The notes under the pieces were generated by a model. The model saw only the letters and a list, made by a program, of their open reading frames with translations, did no database searches and was not told where the DNA came from. Made by a program: the position numbers and the translations under genes. 32,788 nucleotides of DNA from assembly GCF_006363815.1 (NCBI RefSeq), contig NZ_RRYT01000012.1, positions 114,934-147,721 on the forward strand, read 5' to 3'. Source of the DNA: Thermomonospora catenispora. GTDB lineage: Bacteria; Actinomycetota; Actinomycetes; Streptosporangiales; Streptosporangiaceae. Below are positions 1 to 8,204 of this stretch, one piece after another. Each line of letters opens with the position of its first letter. The stretch's first letter is position 1.

Positions 1-78
1 CATGCCGATCCGGCCCACGAGAGGGCGTCAAACCAGTACTTTGACGGAAAACCCCGACAAGGCGAGGTCCGAGTAGCT

Positions 79-1701
79 ATGCAGTGCCCACGGTGCGGCG
101 AGAACACGCCCGGGACGCTGAGCGGATGCGCACGCTGCGGTGCGCCGGTCGACCAGCGGCCGGATCCACAGGCGGCGCAGCCCGGCGGGGCAGGGGTGAC
201 GCCTTCGCTCGACGTCACGATGCTGGACCCGCAGCAGCCTCCGGCGCCACGGCCCCCGGCGACCCCGGAGGCCGGGTTGCCGCCGCTGGACCCGCCGCCG
301 CCGGCGCCGTGGGCGAACATGACGATGGTGGACCCGCTGGGCCGGCTGCCGGACGCGCAGAAGAACGACCGGGGAACGGCGGAAGGGGCCCCGGCCGTAC
401 CGGCGCAGCCTCCCGCGCAGGGCGCCGCGCCGCCTTATGCGCAGTCCCCGCAGCCCTCCGTGCAGTCCCCCGCACAGCCCCCCGTGCCGGGGACCGCCCA
501 GCCGCCCGCGCACCCGCCCGCCCAGGGGTCCGCGCAGCGGGAGGAGGATCCGGGCGAGGACACCCAGGCGTGGACGATGCCCCCGGAGGACGAGGACGAG
601 ACGCCGCAGGCCGGCCTGCCGTCCCCGCCCGCCGCGCCGGCCTGGGCCGCCGGCTCCGCCGGCCTCGGCGGGGCCGCCGCGCCCCCCGCGGCGAACGCCC
701 GGCTGGACGGGGAGGCGCTCGTCCCGGACTCGTGGTTCGCCGAGCCGCGCCCGCCCGGACCGGAGGACGTCGAGGAGCAGCCCGGCGCCCCCGCGAACGC
801 GCCGGTCCCGCAGCAGTGGACGCAGGACGCCGCCGCCACGGCCGCCCTCCCGGCACCGGTGCACGACGCGCCGGCGGCCGACCGGGGCTGGAATCCGCAC
901 GACGCCGGAGCGGGCTGGCAGGGGGCGCCCGCCGTGCAGCCCGGCGCCGACCCCTACCAGTCGCCGGCCGCCGGATACGGCAACGCGACGGCCGTGTACG
1001 AGGGGGGTTATCCCCCGCCGACCGACTATCCCCAGGCCGACTATCCCCAGGCCGACTATCCCGCCGCCCGCAGCGGCTCCTCCAACAAGCCGCTGGCCAT
1101 CGGCGTCGCGATCCTGGTGGTGATCGCCCTCGGGGCGGTCGGGCTGGTGCTGTGGCCGGACGGCGGCGACCCCGCCGCGGCGGTGGGTCCGTCGGCGTCG
1201 GCCACCCCGCGCAGCGTCTCCCAGCCCAAGCCCACCAAGACCGGCCCGAGCGCGGCCACGGTGGCGCAGGCCAAGGAGGTGAACGCGCTGCTGAACGCCA
1301 GCGCCGACACCCGCAACACCCTCGGCCGGGCGCTGCACGCCTCCAACAAGTGCAAGACCCTGCCCGCCGCGATCCAGGACTTCCAGCGCGTGGCGGTGCG
1401 CCGCAACAACCAGATCCGGCGGACCAAGGCGCTGCAGGTCGACCAGCTCAAGGACGGCGAAAGGCTCCGGGCGTCGCTGCTGCGTTCCTTCCAGCTCTCC
1501 CTCCAGGTCGACCAGGAGTTCCTGGCCTGGGCGAAAAAGGCGCAGCGCCGCTGCAAGGGCCGGCCGAAACACGACGCCCACTACCGGCGCGGCAACGAGC
1601 TGTCGGCGCAGGCCACGGTCGCCAAGAAGCAATTCACCCTGCTGTGGAACCCGATCGCCCGTGAGGTGGGTCTGCCCACGCGCACCGACCGGCAATTCTG
1701 A
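79..1701 (+). CDS. Zinc-ribbon, proline-rich single-pass membrane protein (paralogue 1)
   Basis: 540 aa, function unknown. The N-terminus is a zinc ribbon with cysteines at 3, 6, 17 and 20 (CPRC...CARC). A long Pro/Ala/Gln-rich, probably disordered cytoplasmic region follows to about residue 330 and includes a DYPQA repeat near 316-328. One membrane helix lies at about 339-358 (LAIGVAILVVIALGAVGLVLW). After a Ser/Pro/Thr spacer, a helical C-terminal domain (about 390-540) would lie outside the cell. That domain is clearly homologous to the next gene's: both contain an LQVD...L.DGE.L...L..S motif and end in WNPIA.E.GL. The two cysteines in it (in NKCKT and RRCKG) could form a disulfide. The ATG at 79 is chosen because the zinc ribbon begins there; upstream is only a weak GAGG and a TTGACG at 41-46. 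The layout suggests a sensor or scaffold linking cytoplasm and wall, but this is inference. Confidence 0.85.
   Translation: MQCPRCGENTPGTLSGCARCGAPVDQRPDPQAAQPGGAGVTPSLDVTMLDPQQPPAPRPPATPEAGLPPLDPPPPAPWANMTMVDPLGRLPDAQKNDRGTAEGAPAVPAQPPAQGAAPPYAQSPQPSVQSPAQPPVPGTAQPPAHPPAQGSAQREEDPGEDTQAWTMPPEDEDETPQAGLPSPPAAPAWAAGSAGLGGAAAPPAANARLDGEALVPDSWFAEPRPPGPEDVEEQPGAPANAPVPQQWTQDAAATAALPAPVHDAPAADRGWNPHDAGAGWQGAPAVQPGADPYQSPAAGYGNATAVYEGGYPPPTDYPQADYPQADYPAARSGSSNKPLAIGVAILVVIALGAVGLVLWPDGGDPAAAVGPSASATPRSVSQPKPTKTGPSAATVAQAKEVNALLNASADTRNTLGRALHASNKCKTLPAAIQDFQRVAVRRNNQIRRTKALQVDQLKDGERLRASLLRSFQLSLQVDQEFLAWAKKAQRRCKGRPKHDAHYRRGNELSAQATVAKKQFTLLWNPIAREVGLPTRTDRQF
1024..1062 (+). repeat. 15-bp in-frame tandem repeat
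   Basis: About 2.6 copies of GACTATCCCCAGGCC encode repeated DYPQA just before the membrane helix of the zinc-ribbon protein. Copies are identical at the DNA level, which suggests recent slippage expansion. Confidence 0.8.
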
Positions 1702-1823
1702 GCGGCCCGGCCGGGGATTTTCGTCGGCGAACGCATGCACCCGGCACAATCTTCTCGCCCCGTCCGCGGCAGCCTGGGATCATCGAGGAAACGACGGACT
1801 CTCGCAGGTGGGGTGGCGCTCTG

Positions 1824-2780
1824 ATGCAGTGTCCGGTGTGCGGCAGCGACACCGCCTCGACCTCGTCCCGTTGCACCCGCTGCAACGCTCCGCTGAGCGA
1901 TGCCACCGTCCGGGACGACGCAACGGTCCAGGACGACGCAACGGTCCAGGACGACGTGACGGTCCAGGACGACGTGACGAAGCGGGACGAGGCGACGAAG
2001 GGGGACGACGCGGGGCCGTCGCATGGAGGAGGCGGCGACGTCGTCACCGCCCTGTCGCCCGAGCCCTGGAACGCCTCGTCCGCCGAGGACGAGCAGGTGA
2101 CCCGGCTGTCCCCGGAGCCCTGGGCGCAACCCGGAGGCCCCTGGGAGCAGCCGCGGATCTGGCAGCCCCCGCCGCCGCGCCGCCGCTCCCGGACGACCTC
2201 GTGGATGACGGTCGCGGTGACCGCCTGGGTCACGGTGGTCACGGTGCTCGTCATCGTGTTCTGGCCGGATCGGGAGGACCCCGCCCCCGGTTCGCCCACG
2301 GCCGTCGCCCCGAACTCGTCGGCCGAGTCCGCCCCAGCCGACGAGGAGGGCACGGAAGAGGAGAGTGCGGAGGAGGAGGGCGACGACTCGGCCGAGCAAC
2401 AGGCCAAGGAGATCGACTCCCTGCTCAACGACATGGCCCTGACCCGCCGCGAGCTGATCGGGGCCGTCGTCGAGGGCTGTGCACGCGGTGCGTTGCAGCG
2501 CATCCGCGACACCCGGCGGCAGCAGCTGAACCGCGCCGAGAACCTGCAGGTCGACGCCCTGTCCGACGGCGAAGAGCTCAAACGGGCCCTGACCGATGCC
2601 CTGCGGCGGTCGCTGGAGTCCAACGACGAGTACCTGAACTACGCCCCCGGCTGTCCGAGCGACTCCGCCGTCGCGGACGTCAACGACCGCGCCACCGAGG
2701 CCAAGGAGGAACTGCTCCGTATCTGGAACCCGATCGCCACGGAGTACGGACTGATCACCCGCGACTCGTCCCAGATCTGA
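1824..2780 (+). CDS. Zinc-ribbon single-pass membrane protein (paralogue 2)
   Basis: 318 aa, function unknown, and a shorter paralogue of the upstream gene. It has the same cysteine spacing (C3, C6, C17, C20). Six 6-residue acidic/threonine repeats of the DATVQD type follow at residues 26-61. A Pro-rich linker carries a duplicated LSPEPW motif. One membrane helix lies at about 126-149 (WMTVAVTAWVTVVTVLVIVFW), then a very acidic stretch (EEGTEEESAEEEGDD), then a C-terminal domain matching paralogue 1 (LQVD.LSDGEELKRAL; WNPIATEYGL). It lies 122 bp downstream of paralogue 1 on the same strand, so the pair probably arose by tandem duplication with fast divergence of the linkers. The TVQD repeats could be Ser/Thr-kinase sites, but nothing here proves it. 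It converges on the 119-aa minus-strand gene. Confidence 0.85.
   Translation: MQCPVCGSDTASTSSRCTRCNAPLSDATVRDDATVQDDATVQDDVTVQDDVTKRDEATKGDDAGPSHGGGGDVVTALSPEPWNASSAEDEQVTRLSPEPWAQPGGPWEQPRIWQPPPPRRRSRTTSWMTVAVTAWVTVVTVLVIVFWPDREDPAPGSPTAVAPNSSAESAPADEEGTEEESAEEEGDDSAEQQAKEIDSLLNDMALTRRELIGAVVEGCARGALQRIRDTRRQQLNRAENLQVDALSDGEELKRALTDALRRSLESNDEYLNYAPGCPSDSAVADVNDRATEAKEELLRIWNPIATEYGLITRDSSQI
1899..2006 (+). repeat. Six 18-bp in-frame tandem repeats
   Basis: Six consecutive 18-bp units encode DATVRD, DATVQD, DATVQD, DVTVQD, DVTKRD and EATKGD. Central units are nearly identical in DNA and outer ones have drifted, as expected from expansion by slippage. Each unit places one threonine in an acidic setting. 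Confidence 0.85.
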
Positions 2781-2796
2781 GGGCCTCGGTCGCGCC

Positions 2797-3156
2797 TCAC
2801 ATCCCCGTCACCAGGGCGGAGAGGTCGGCGACGGCCTGGGCCACGACGGCGACGGCGGTCACGCGGGCGCCCAGCCGCTGCAGAGCGTGGGAGATCCGAT
2901 CCCGGTCGGGCTCGGCCTCGGCGACCTCCTGCCGGATGTCCTCCAGGTCCCGCCGTGCCCGATGCGATTCGGGGATCTGATCCCGATGGCGTTCCAGCAG
3001 CTCGGCGACTCGGTCGATGGCCTGCTCGATCTTCGAGACCTCGTCGCTCCGCTCGGCGTCGTTCCGGATCTGGTGCACGTTCCGGCCGGAGGCGATCTGG
3101 CTGCCGACGATGGACGCCTCGCCGCCGATCTGGATGCGGTAGTCATCACCCGACAT
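2797..3156 (-). CDS. Small coiled-coil protein with N-terminal SIVGSQIA motif
   Basis: 119 aa, not recognised as a named family. The N-terminus is a glycine/beta-strand-rich segment (YRIQIGGEASIVGSQIASGRNVHQI), followed by helical, heptad-like sequence (about 30-95) rich in Glu/Arg, then a small hydrophobic end. The octapeptide SIVGSQIA also occurs at the C-terminus of the upstream neighbour in the same operon, whose stop is only 12 bases away. Such a motif shared between adjacent genes suggests that the two proteins associate. IQIGG resembles the core of RHIM-type amyloid motifs (I/V-Q-I/V-G), a similarity seen by eye only. I choose the ATG at 3156: it has GGGAGG at a 6-base spacing, whereas the in-frame ATG at 3162 directly abuts that ribosome-binding site. 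Confidence 0.75.
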   Translation of the reverse strand: MSGDDYRIQIGGEASIVGSQIASGRNVHQIRNDAERSDEVSKIEQAIDRVAELLERHRDQIPESHRARRDLEDIRQEVAEAEPDRDRISHALQRLGARVTAVAVVAQAVADLSALVTGM

Positions 3157-3168
3157 GGTCATCCTCCC

Positions 3169-4992
3169 TCAGGACTTGGGCCGTGACTGCTTCTGCGCGA
3201 TCCGGGAGCCCGCGCCGCCCACCGCGATCTGGCTGCCGACGATCGAGCCGCCCGACATGATGAACGGGCTGTTGAGCACGATGTCCGCCTGCTCCCGGTA
3301 GGCGGTCACGTCGATGCCGCGGGCCTGCAGGTAGTCCAGGACCGCCTCGTTGATCCGGCGTTCGAGCAGCGTGGTGTACTTGTCGGCGTCCAGGGTCTGC
3401 ATGAACGTCGGGAAGTCGCGCTCGGCGGCCTCCTCCCGGACGCTGATCCGGGCGCCGTAGTCGTAGCGGAGGAACTCGGTGGGGCGCCGCCCGGTCCAGG
3501 CCTGCCAGGCCTCGCCCGCCAGCTCCCACAGCGCCCGGATCAACCGGAACGGGCCGAGAACCCCGTCGCTCAGGGTCTGCAGACCGTTCTCCCGCAGCGC
3601 CCGCATCAGCAGCATGCCCTCGCCGTAGGCGGGCAGGTCGTCGACGATCCGGAACTCCTCCCGGATGGGCGGGATCACGTTGACCACGAACTGCGCGTAC
3701 AGCATGCGCCCCTCGACGGCCAGGTAGAGGAACGCCGACAGCAGGGTGTCCTCGTACCTGGCCGGTGCGACGACCGCGCCGTCGGCGTCCTTGATCGCCT
3801 GGCCCTGGGTGGCGACGGTCACCCGCTGGTAGCAGCGGATGTCGGCCTGCGGATGGCGGATGATCGCCTCGATGGCGCGCTTCCCGGCGCGCGAGTACGG
3901 CACGGCGTACTTCGGATCGATCAGCGGATGCCCCTCGTACATCAGGCCGCCCGCCCCGGCCGGCTCCACGGGGCGCCTCATCTGGACGCACTCGCCCCGC
4001 GCCACCACGTGCCAGTCGACCATCAGCCCGCCGATCCGCTCGTTGGGGGGCGGCTCGTCGCGCATGGCGACGAGGCGCTCGCGGACGTAGCGGTGCAGCT
4101 CCACCGGATCCACCTCACCGGGCTCGCGGTCGCCGCCCAGCGACTTGGCGCGTCCCCGGTCCAGCTCGAGTGCGATCGACCAGGCGCGCACCCAGGCGGA
4201 CCCGATGTCCCCCGATCCCAGGAACGGGTTCTCCTGGGAATAGAGGGTGATGTTGCCGCGCTGGGCGGCCGACACCCGCTCCAAGAGGGTGCGCACCCGG
4301 CTGCTGATCGGCTCGGGCGGGACCGCGGTGGAACCCGGCCCCAGCTCGCGGAGCGTCCGATACACCGCGTACCGGTAGGCGAGGTGCGCCCCGATCATCG
4401 CCCCCAGCACGATCAAGGCGGCCAGCCACGTCTCCTTGCCGTCCCCGGAGGCCGCGTCGTCGGCCAGGACGCCCGCGGGACCCTCCGGCTGCCAGTAGGT
4501 CGAGTAGGGGCTGGAGCCGCCGGACACGACGTTGAGGAGCAGCCCCAGCAACAGGAGCGGCAGGGACAGGAGGACGATCACGCCGCCGATGGTGAGGCCC
4601 CTGATCGGCCATGTCGCCCACACCCCGCCGAGGCGGACCATCGCCGTGCTCAGCTTCATGACCAGGGCCACCAACATGGAGAGCCCCAGCACCGCACTGG
4701 CCGCATCGGGGTTCACCGCCGCGCCCGCCAGGACCGCCAGCACGATGGCGGTGTCGCGCACCAGCCGCATCCGCCGCGCCCGCAGGGCGTGCTTGATCAC
4801 CGGCACCAGGTCGAACCCGAAGGAGGGCACCACGCCGCGGTGGTCCTCCACCACGAATTCCTTGATCAACTTCCGGGCGAACGCCTCGTCGAGATACGCC
4901 GCCGCGCACAGGTACCGGGTCGGATGCTGCAGCACGCCGCCGCCCGATGAGGTGACGGGCATGTGCGAGAAATACGGCTCGGTCTTCGCCAC
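3169..4992 (-). CDS. Multi-pass membrane protein with C-terminal SIVGSQIA motif
   Basis: 607 aa, function unknown. A short N-terminal soluble part (YLCAAAYLDEAFARKLIKEF) precedes about four membrane segments between residues 75 and 210: two in the DTAIVLAVLAG...SAVLGLSMLVALVMKL region, one at IGGVIVLLSLPLLLLGLLLNVV, and one at WLAALIVLGAMIGAHLAYRYAVY. The remaining ~400 residues are soluble, mixed alpha/beta, with no motif I can name. The last 25 residues contain GGSIVGSQIAVGG, shared with the small downstream gene. The layout of a membrane receptor-like protein ending in a short glycine/beta motif, next to a small partner carrying the same motif, recalls motif-paired signalling modules. The start is a GTG at 4992 behind a G-rich stretch; an internal ATG (residue 11) is the alternative. 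Confidence 0.78.
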   Translation of the reverse strand: MAKTEPYFSHMPVTSSGGGVLQHPTRYLCAAAYLDEAFARKLIKEFVVEDHRGVVPSFGFDLVPVIKHALRARRMRLVRDTAIVLAVLAGAAVNPDAASAVLGLSMLVALVMKLSTAMVRLGGVWATWPIRGLTIGGVIVLLSLPLLLLGLLLNVVSGGSSPYSTYWQPEGPAGVLADDAASGDGKETWLAALIVLGAMIGAHLAYRYAVYRTLRELGPGSTAVPPEPISSRVRTLLERVSAAQRGNITLYSQENPFLGSGDIGSAWVRAWSIALELDRGRAKSLGGDREPGEVDPVELHRYVRERLVAMRDEPPPNERIGGLMVDWHVVARGECVQMRRPVEPAGAGGLMYEGHPLIDPKYAVPYSRAGKRAIEAIIRHPQADIRCYQRVTVATQGQAIKDADGAVVAPARYEDTLLSAFLYLAVEGRMLYAQFVVNVIPPIREEFRIVDDLPAYGEGMLLMRALRENGLQTLSDGVLGPFRLIRALWELAGEAWQAWTGRRPTEFLRYDYGARISVREEAAERDFPTFMQTLDADKYTTLLERRINEAVLDYLQARGIDVTAYREQADIVLNSPFIMSGGSIVGSQIAVGGAGSRIAQKQSRPKS

Positions 4993-5050
4993 TACGCCAC
5001 CCCCTGCCGCAGGGAAAGAGTAGGTATATTTCTTACCCTCTTACGGCGTG

Positions 5051-5086
5051 TCACGCCGCCTGTTCACACAAACAGGGACGGCGTGA
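5051..5086 (-). terminator. Hairpin downstream of the HerA-like gene
   Basis: TCACGCCG-CCTGTT pairs with AACAGG-GA-CGGCGTGA: an 8-bp plus a 6-bp stem, a 2-base bulge and a CACACA loop. It begins 16 bases past the stop of the HerA-like gene. There is no T-tract, as is common for actinobacterial terminators. The AT-richer stretch just beyond (5020-5048) could hold the promoter of the membrane-protein gene, although no convincing -35/-10 pair is visible. Confidence 0.6.
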
Positions 5087-5101
5087 CGGAACGGCGGGTT
5101 T

Positions 5102-8038
5102 TCAGTCCTCCGTCAGGAAGGGAATGGCCGCCTCCGGATCCTCGAACGGGGCGATGAAGCGTTCCGGCCAGGTCAGCACCGGCTCCAGCCAGGAGGCGAC
5201 GCGCATGGCCCGGGCCGTCTCGACCAGCGCCTCCTCGGTGTCCAGCCCGATCGCGACCGTGGCCAGGTCCTCGAAGAAGCCGTTGTGCTCCTCGTCCCAG
5301 CCGAGGGCCGCCAGCGCGATCGACCGGTTGGCGGCGACCTCCATCGACAGCGGATGGCGCCGCAGCGCCCGCAGCCGGTGCCCCACCCGGGCGTCCGGGG
5401 CCTGCCGCAGCCCGGGCAGCGGATAGTCCAGCGGCGGGGCCGGGGCGTGCTTGTCGGGCTTGCCGTCGTAGGGGAAGATCCGGTCCATCTCGTGCAGCCA
5501 GCGGATCTGGCCGATCACCCAGTCGGGACCGGGCCGCCGGCCGGCCTCCTCGTGGGCGCCGTCCAGCAGGCTCCGGGCGACCCGCGCCGCCTCCTCGGCC
5601 AGCGAGTCGGGCGCATAGGACCGCTGCAGCGCCCAGGCCCGGCGGGACACGCACCGCTCCACCACCGTCGCCAGCATGCACTCGCGCAGCCGCGGGACCA
5701 GCCGGGACCAGGCGCGGCTCAGCTCCGGCGGCACCGTCGGCAGCGGCCGGTCGACCACATGGGCGAGCACCAGGGTGTCGGCCCACACCCGCAGCCAGGC
5801 CCAGTCGGCGTCCTCGGCCAGCAGGTCGGCCTCCCGCAGCTCGTACAGGGTGCAGGCGCGCCCGGACCGGCACTCTCCGCCGCAGGCGGCCGAGCGGCGG
5901 CCGTGGATGGGCGGCGGCGGGCTGGGGCGCGCCTTCTCCCGCCCCTCGCCGTGCGGGACGCGGACCCGCAGCGGCCGGTCCATCCCGTCGGCGAACACCG
6001 CCGCCACCCCCGGCCGCAGCGACACCACCTCGCGGGACTGCTCCTCGTCGAGGTTCATCGCCGCGCCGACCTGGTGACGGTCGTCCAGCGCGGGAAGCCG
6101 GTGGACGACCTTGAGCGCGGTGTTCTTGATGACGTCGGGGACGAGCTTGGTGGGGATCTGCTCGGCCACGATGATCCCGGTGCCGTAGGCGCGGATCTCC
6201 GCCAGCATCCCGGCGAACAGCTCCACCGCGTGCGAGCTGGCGCGCTCGGGGCCGCGGTTGCGCAGCAGCCGATGCGCCTCCTCGATCACGATGACGTGCC
6301 GCAGCCCGCCGGGCTCGGAGCCCGGCTCGCGCGCCCGCATCCGCAGATGCTCCACGATCCGGATGATCAGCGTGCCCATGAGGAACGCCTTGTCCTCGTC
6401 GTTGGCGACGTCCTCGATGGCCAGCACCACGTTCTCGCGCAGCAGCCCGCCGATGTCGGCCGGATGCCCGCCTTCGAAGAACCGGCCCGCGGAGCCGATC
6501 CGCAGCGACCGCAGCCGCACGTCCACGAACCCCTTGACGTCGGCCATCAGCTCCCGGCCGTACCCGACCTCGCCGATCACCTCCAGCGCCGCCTTCTGCA
6601 GCTGCTCCAGCGTCGGCACGGTGGGCTCCACCCGCGAGCCCGGCATGCCCGCCCCGGTGACCACGTCCCAGCCGTTGGCCTCGTACACCCGCTGCAGCGC
6701 CTGCGACATGATCTGCGGGAACGGCTCCTCGGCGTCGAAGGCGGCCTGGAACAGCGCCCGCACCATGTCGATGTGCGCCTGCACCGGGTAGCCCGGTTCG
6801 GGCGCCAGCGGGTTCACCGACAGCGGCACCGCATGGGGGTCGGCCGGGTTGATCACGGTGACGTTCGCGCCCAGGTCCTCGATCCGCCCGGCCATCGCGG
6901 CGTACTCGGACTTGGCGGGCTCGATCGCCAGCCACGGCACGCCCGCCCGGGTGAGCTGCTCCAGCAGGTGACGGACGGTCTGGGACTTGCCGGCGCCGGT
7001 CGCGCCGGTGACGAACACGTGCCGGTTGACGGTGGAGCGCGGCACCGTGAACGCGCCCACCCGTCGGTCCTGGCCGTCCAGGATGGCGCCCAGCTCGATC
7101 GGCGGGCCGTCGGGGTCGGCGGCGGTCTCGGAGGTGACGTCGAAGTAGCCGGGCTCCACCACCCGCAGTCCCGGGACCTCCCGGCGCGGCAGCCCCGCCA
7201 GCGCCGCCAGAGGACCGGCGGTGGCGGTGAACGGGTAGCGCAGCTCGGCGTCGGAGACGTTCCGGTGCGAGGCGGGGGGCGGGGTGGTCGGCTGCAGCAT
7301 CTCATGAAGGCGCCCGGACCCGTACCAGGCGCGCAGCCGGTAGGGGTGGCGGGTCAGCTCCATCGAGCCGACCAGCACCGGCGCGATCCGGGCCAGCTCC
7401 TGCGGCGAGGCCGCCCCCGCCAGCACCCGCACGTGCCACAGCCCGGCCTGGTGGAAGGCGTCCAGCTCGGCCAGCCGCCGGTTGGCGCGCTCCACCGCCA
7501 GCCGGGCCTGCTCGTCCTCGCCGCGGCGCAGGATCCGCAGCTCGTGCTGCAGGTCCCGCATCTCCTGATCGATCAGCCGCTCGTCGGCGGGCTCGGCCAC
7601 CACGATCCACCCGAACGGCCGGTCCATCAGCGTCACCAGCGTCGACTCGAACAGGGTCGGCCCCTGCCGGTCCGTTCCGCGGTGCACCGGCGGCGCGGCC
7701 CGTCCCGGGCAGCGCACCCACACCATCCGCTCGGCCTGCCGCAGCCACTCGTCCCCGACCCGGACGCCCCGTGCCCCGTTGGGGAACAGCAGCCCTTCGT
7801 GCCCCTCGCCGACCGGCCCGGCGTTGGTGATCAGCTCCAGCGGCGCCCCGCCGCCCCGGGACAGCCAGCCCACGACGAACGCCCGCCCCTGCTGCCGGGC
7901 CGAGAGCGCCGCCGGGAGGACCGTCACGAAGTCCCATTCCGCCGACGCCTCCCGCTCCGCCGCGGGCACCGCCGTGATCCGATACCAGGGCCCGCTCAGC
8001 ACGTCGCCGACGGGCGTCACAGGGGGGAAGTCGTTCAT
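5102..8038 (-). CDS. HerA/DUF87-type P-loop ATPase
   Basis: 978 aa. Walker A is GATGAGKSQT at about 345-354 and Walker B is VIVIEEAH at about 581-588. A sensor-like strand follows (AYGTGIIVAEQIP, then IKNTALKVVHRL), the pattern of HerA/FtsK-family ATPases that translocate DNA or act in conjugative and defence complexes. The N-terminal ~300 residues resemble the variable domain before the motor in such proteins. After the motor, a four-cysteine-rich patch near 715-730 (AACGGECRSGRAC) may bind metal, followed by a ~230-residue helical C-terminal domain I do not recognise. The ATG at 8038 is chosen because it has AGGGA at a suitable distance; an in-frame start 23 codons upstream adds only a glycine-rich tail. 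Which DNA-related process it serves is unknown; the neighbours are uncharacterised. Confidence 0.88.
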   Translation of the reverse strand: MNDFPPVTPVGDVLSGPWYRITAVPAAEREASAEWDFVTVLPAALSARQQGRAFVVGWLSRGGGAPLELITNAGPVGEGHEGLLFPNGARGVRVGDEWLRQAERMVWVRCPGRAAPPVHRGTDRQGPTLFESTLVTLMDRPFGWIVVAEPADERLIDQEMRDLQHELRILRRGEDEQARLAVERANRRLAELDAFHQAGLWHVRVLAGAASPQELARIAPVLVGSMELTRHPYRLRAWYGSGRLHEMLQPTTPPPASHRNVSDAELRYPFTATAGPLAALAGLPRREVPGLRVVEPGYFDVTSETAADPDGPPIELGAILDGQDRRVGAFTVPRSTVNRHVFVTGATGAGKSQTVRHLLEQLTRAGVPWLAIEPAKSEYAAMAGRIEDLGANVTVINPADPHAVPLSVNPLAPEPGYPVQAHIDMVRALFQAAFDAEEPFPQIMSQALQRVYEANGWDVVTGAGMPGSRVEPTVPTLEQLQKAALEVIGEVGYGRELMADVKGFVDVRLRSLRIGSAGRFFEGGHPADIGGLLRENVVLAIEDVANDEDKAFLMGTLIIRIVEHLRMRAREPGSEPGGLRHVIVIEEAHRLLRNRGPERASSHAVELFAGMLAEIRAYGTGIIVAEQIPTKLVPDVIKNTALKVVHRLPALDDRHQVGAAMNLDEEQSREVVSLRPGVAAVFADGMDRPLRVRVPHGEGREKARPSPPPPIHGRRSAACGGECRSGRACTLYELREADLLAEDADWAWLRVWADTLVLAHVVDRPLPTVPPELSRAWSRLVPRLRECMLATVVERCVSRRAWALQRSYAPDSLAEEAARVARSLLDGAHEEAGRRPGPDWVIGQIRWLHEMDRIFPYDGKPDKHAPAPPLDYPLPGLRQAPDARVGHRLRALRRHPLSMEVAANRSIALAALGWDEEHNGFFEDLATVAIGLDTEEALVETARAMRVASWLEPVLTWPERFIAPFEDPEAAIPFLTED

Positions 8039-8106
8039 CCGCACATCCCTATCAATCCCGCCTTCTCCCCCGCCACAGGACCCGGCTCCCGACACCGTGA
8101 TGCACA

Positions 8107-8130
8107 CACTGTGATAAAAGACACACAGTG
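8107..8130. promoter_or_regulatory. Inverted repeat in divergent promoter region
   Basis: CACTGTG (8107-8113) and CACAGTG (8124-8130) form a perfect 7-bp inverted repeat with a 10-bp A-rich centre. It lies between the divergent HerA-like ATPase (start 8038) and the unknown gene at 8205. Half-sites about 17 bp apart, centre to centre, would suit a dimeric regulator. It is a candidate operator only. Confidence 0.35.
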
Positions 8131-8204
8131 GGGTGAACGCCCCGAACGGGGCGAACGTCGACGCTCCGTCGTCACGGAGCCGCCGCTGGATCGAACGACG
8201 ACCG

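Noticed and set aside
28-1749. Minus-strand frame covering the first zinc-ribbon gene
   Set aside because: No domain; the plus frame has a paralogue next to it with matching cysteines and C-terminal domain.
1899-2006. Tandem repeats considered as a CRISPR array
   Set aside because: Units are contiguous 18-bp coding repeats without spacers, in frame within a protein gene.
2778-2800. Short inverted repeat between the convergent stops of the second zinc-ribbon gene and the 119-aa gene
   Set aside because: Only five matching pairs overlapping the stop codons; too weak to call a terminator.
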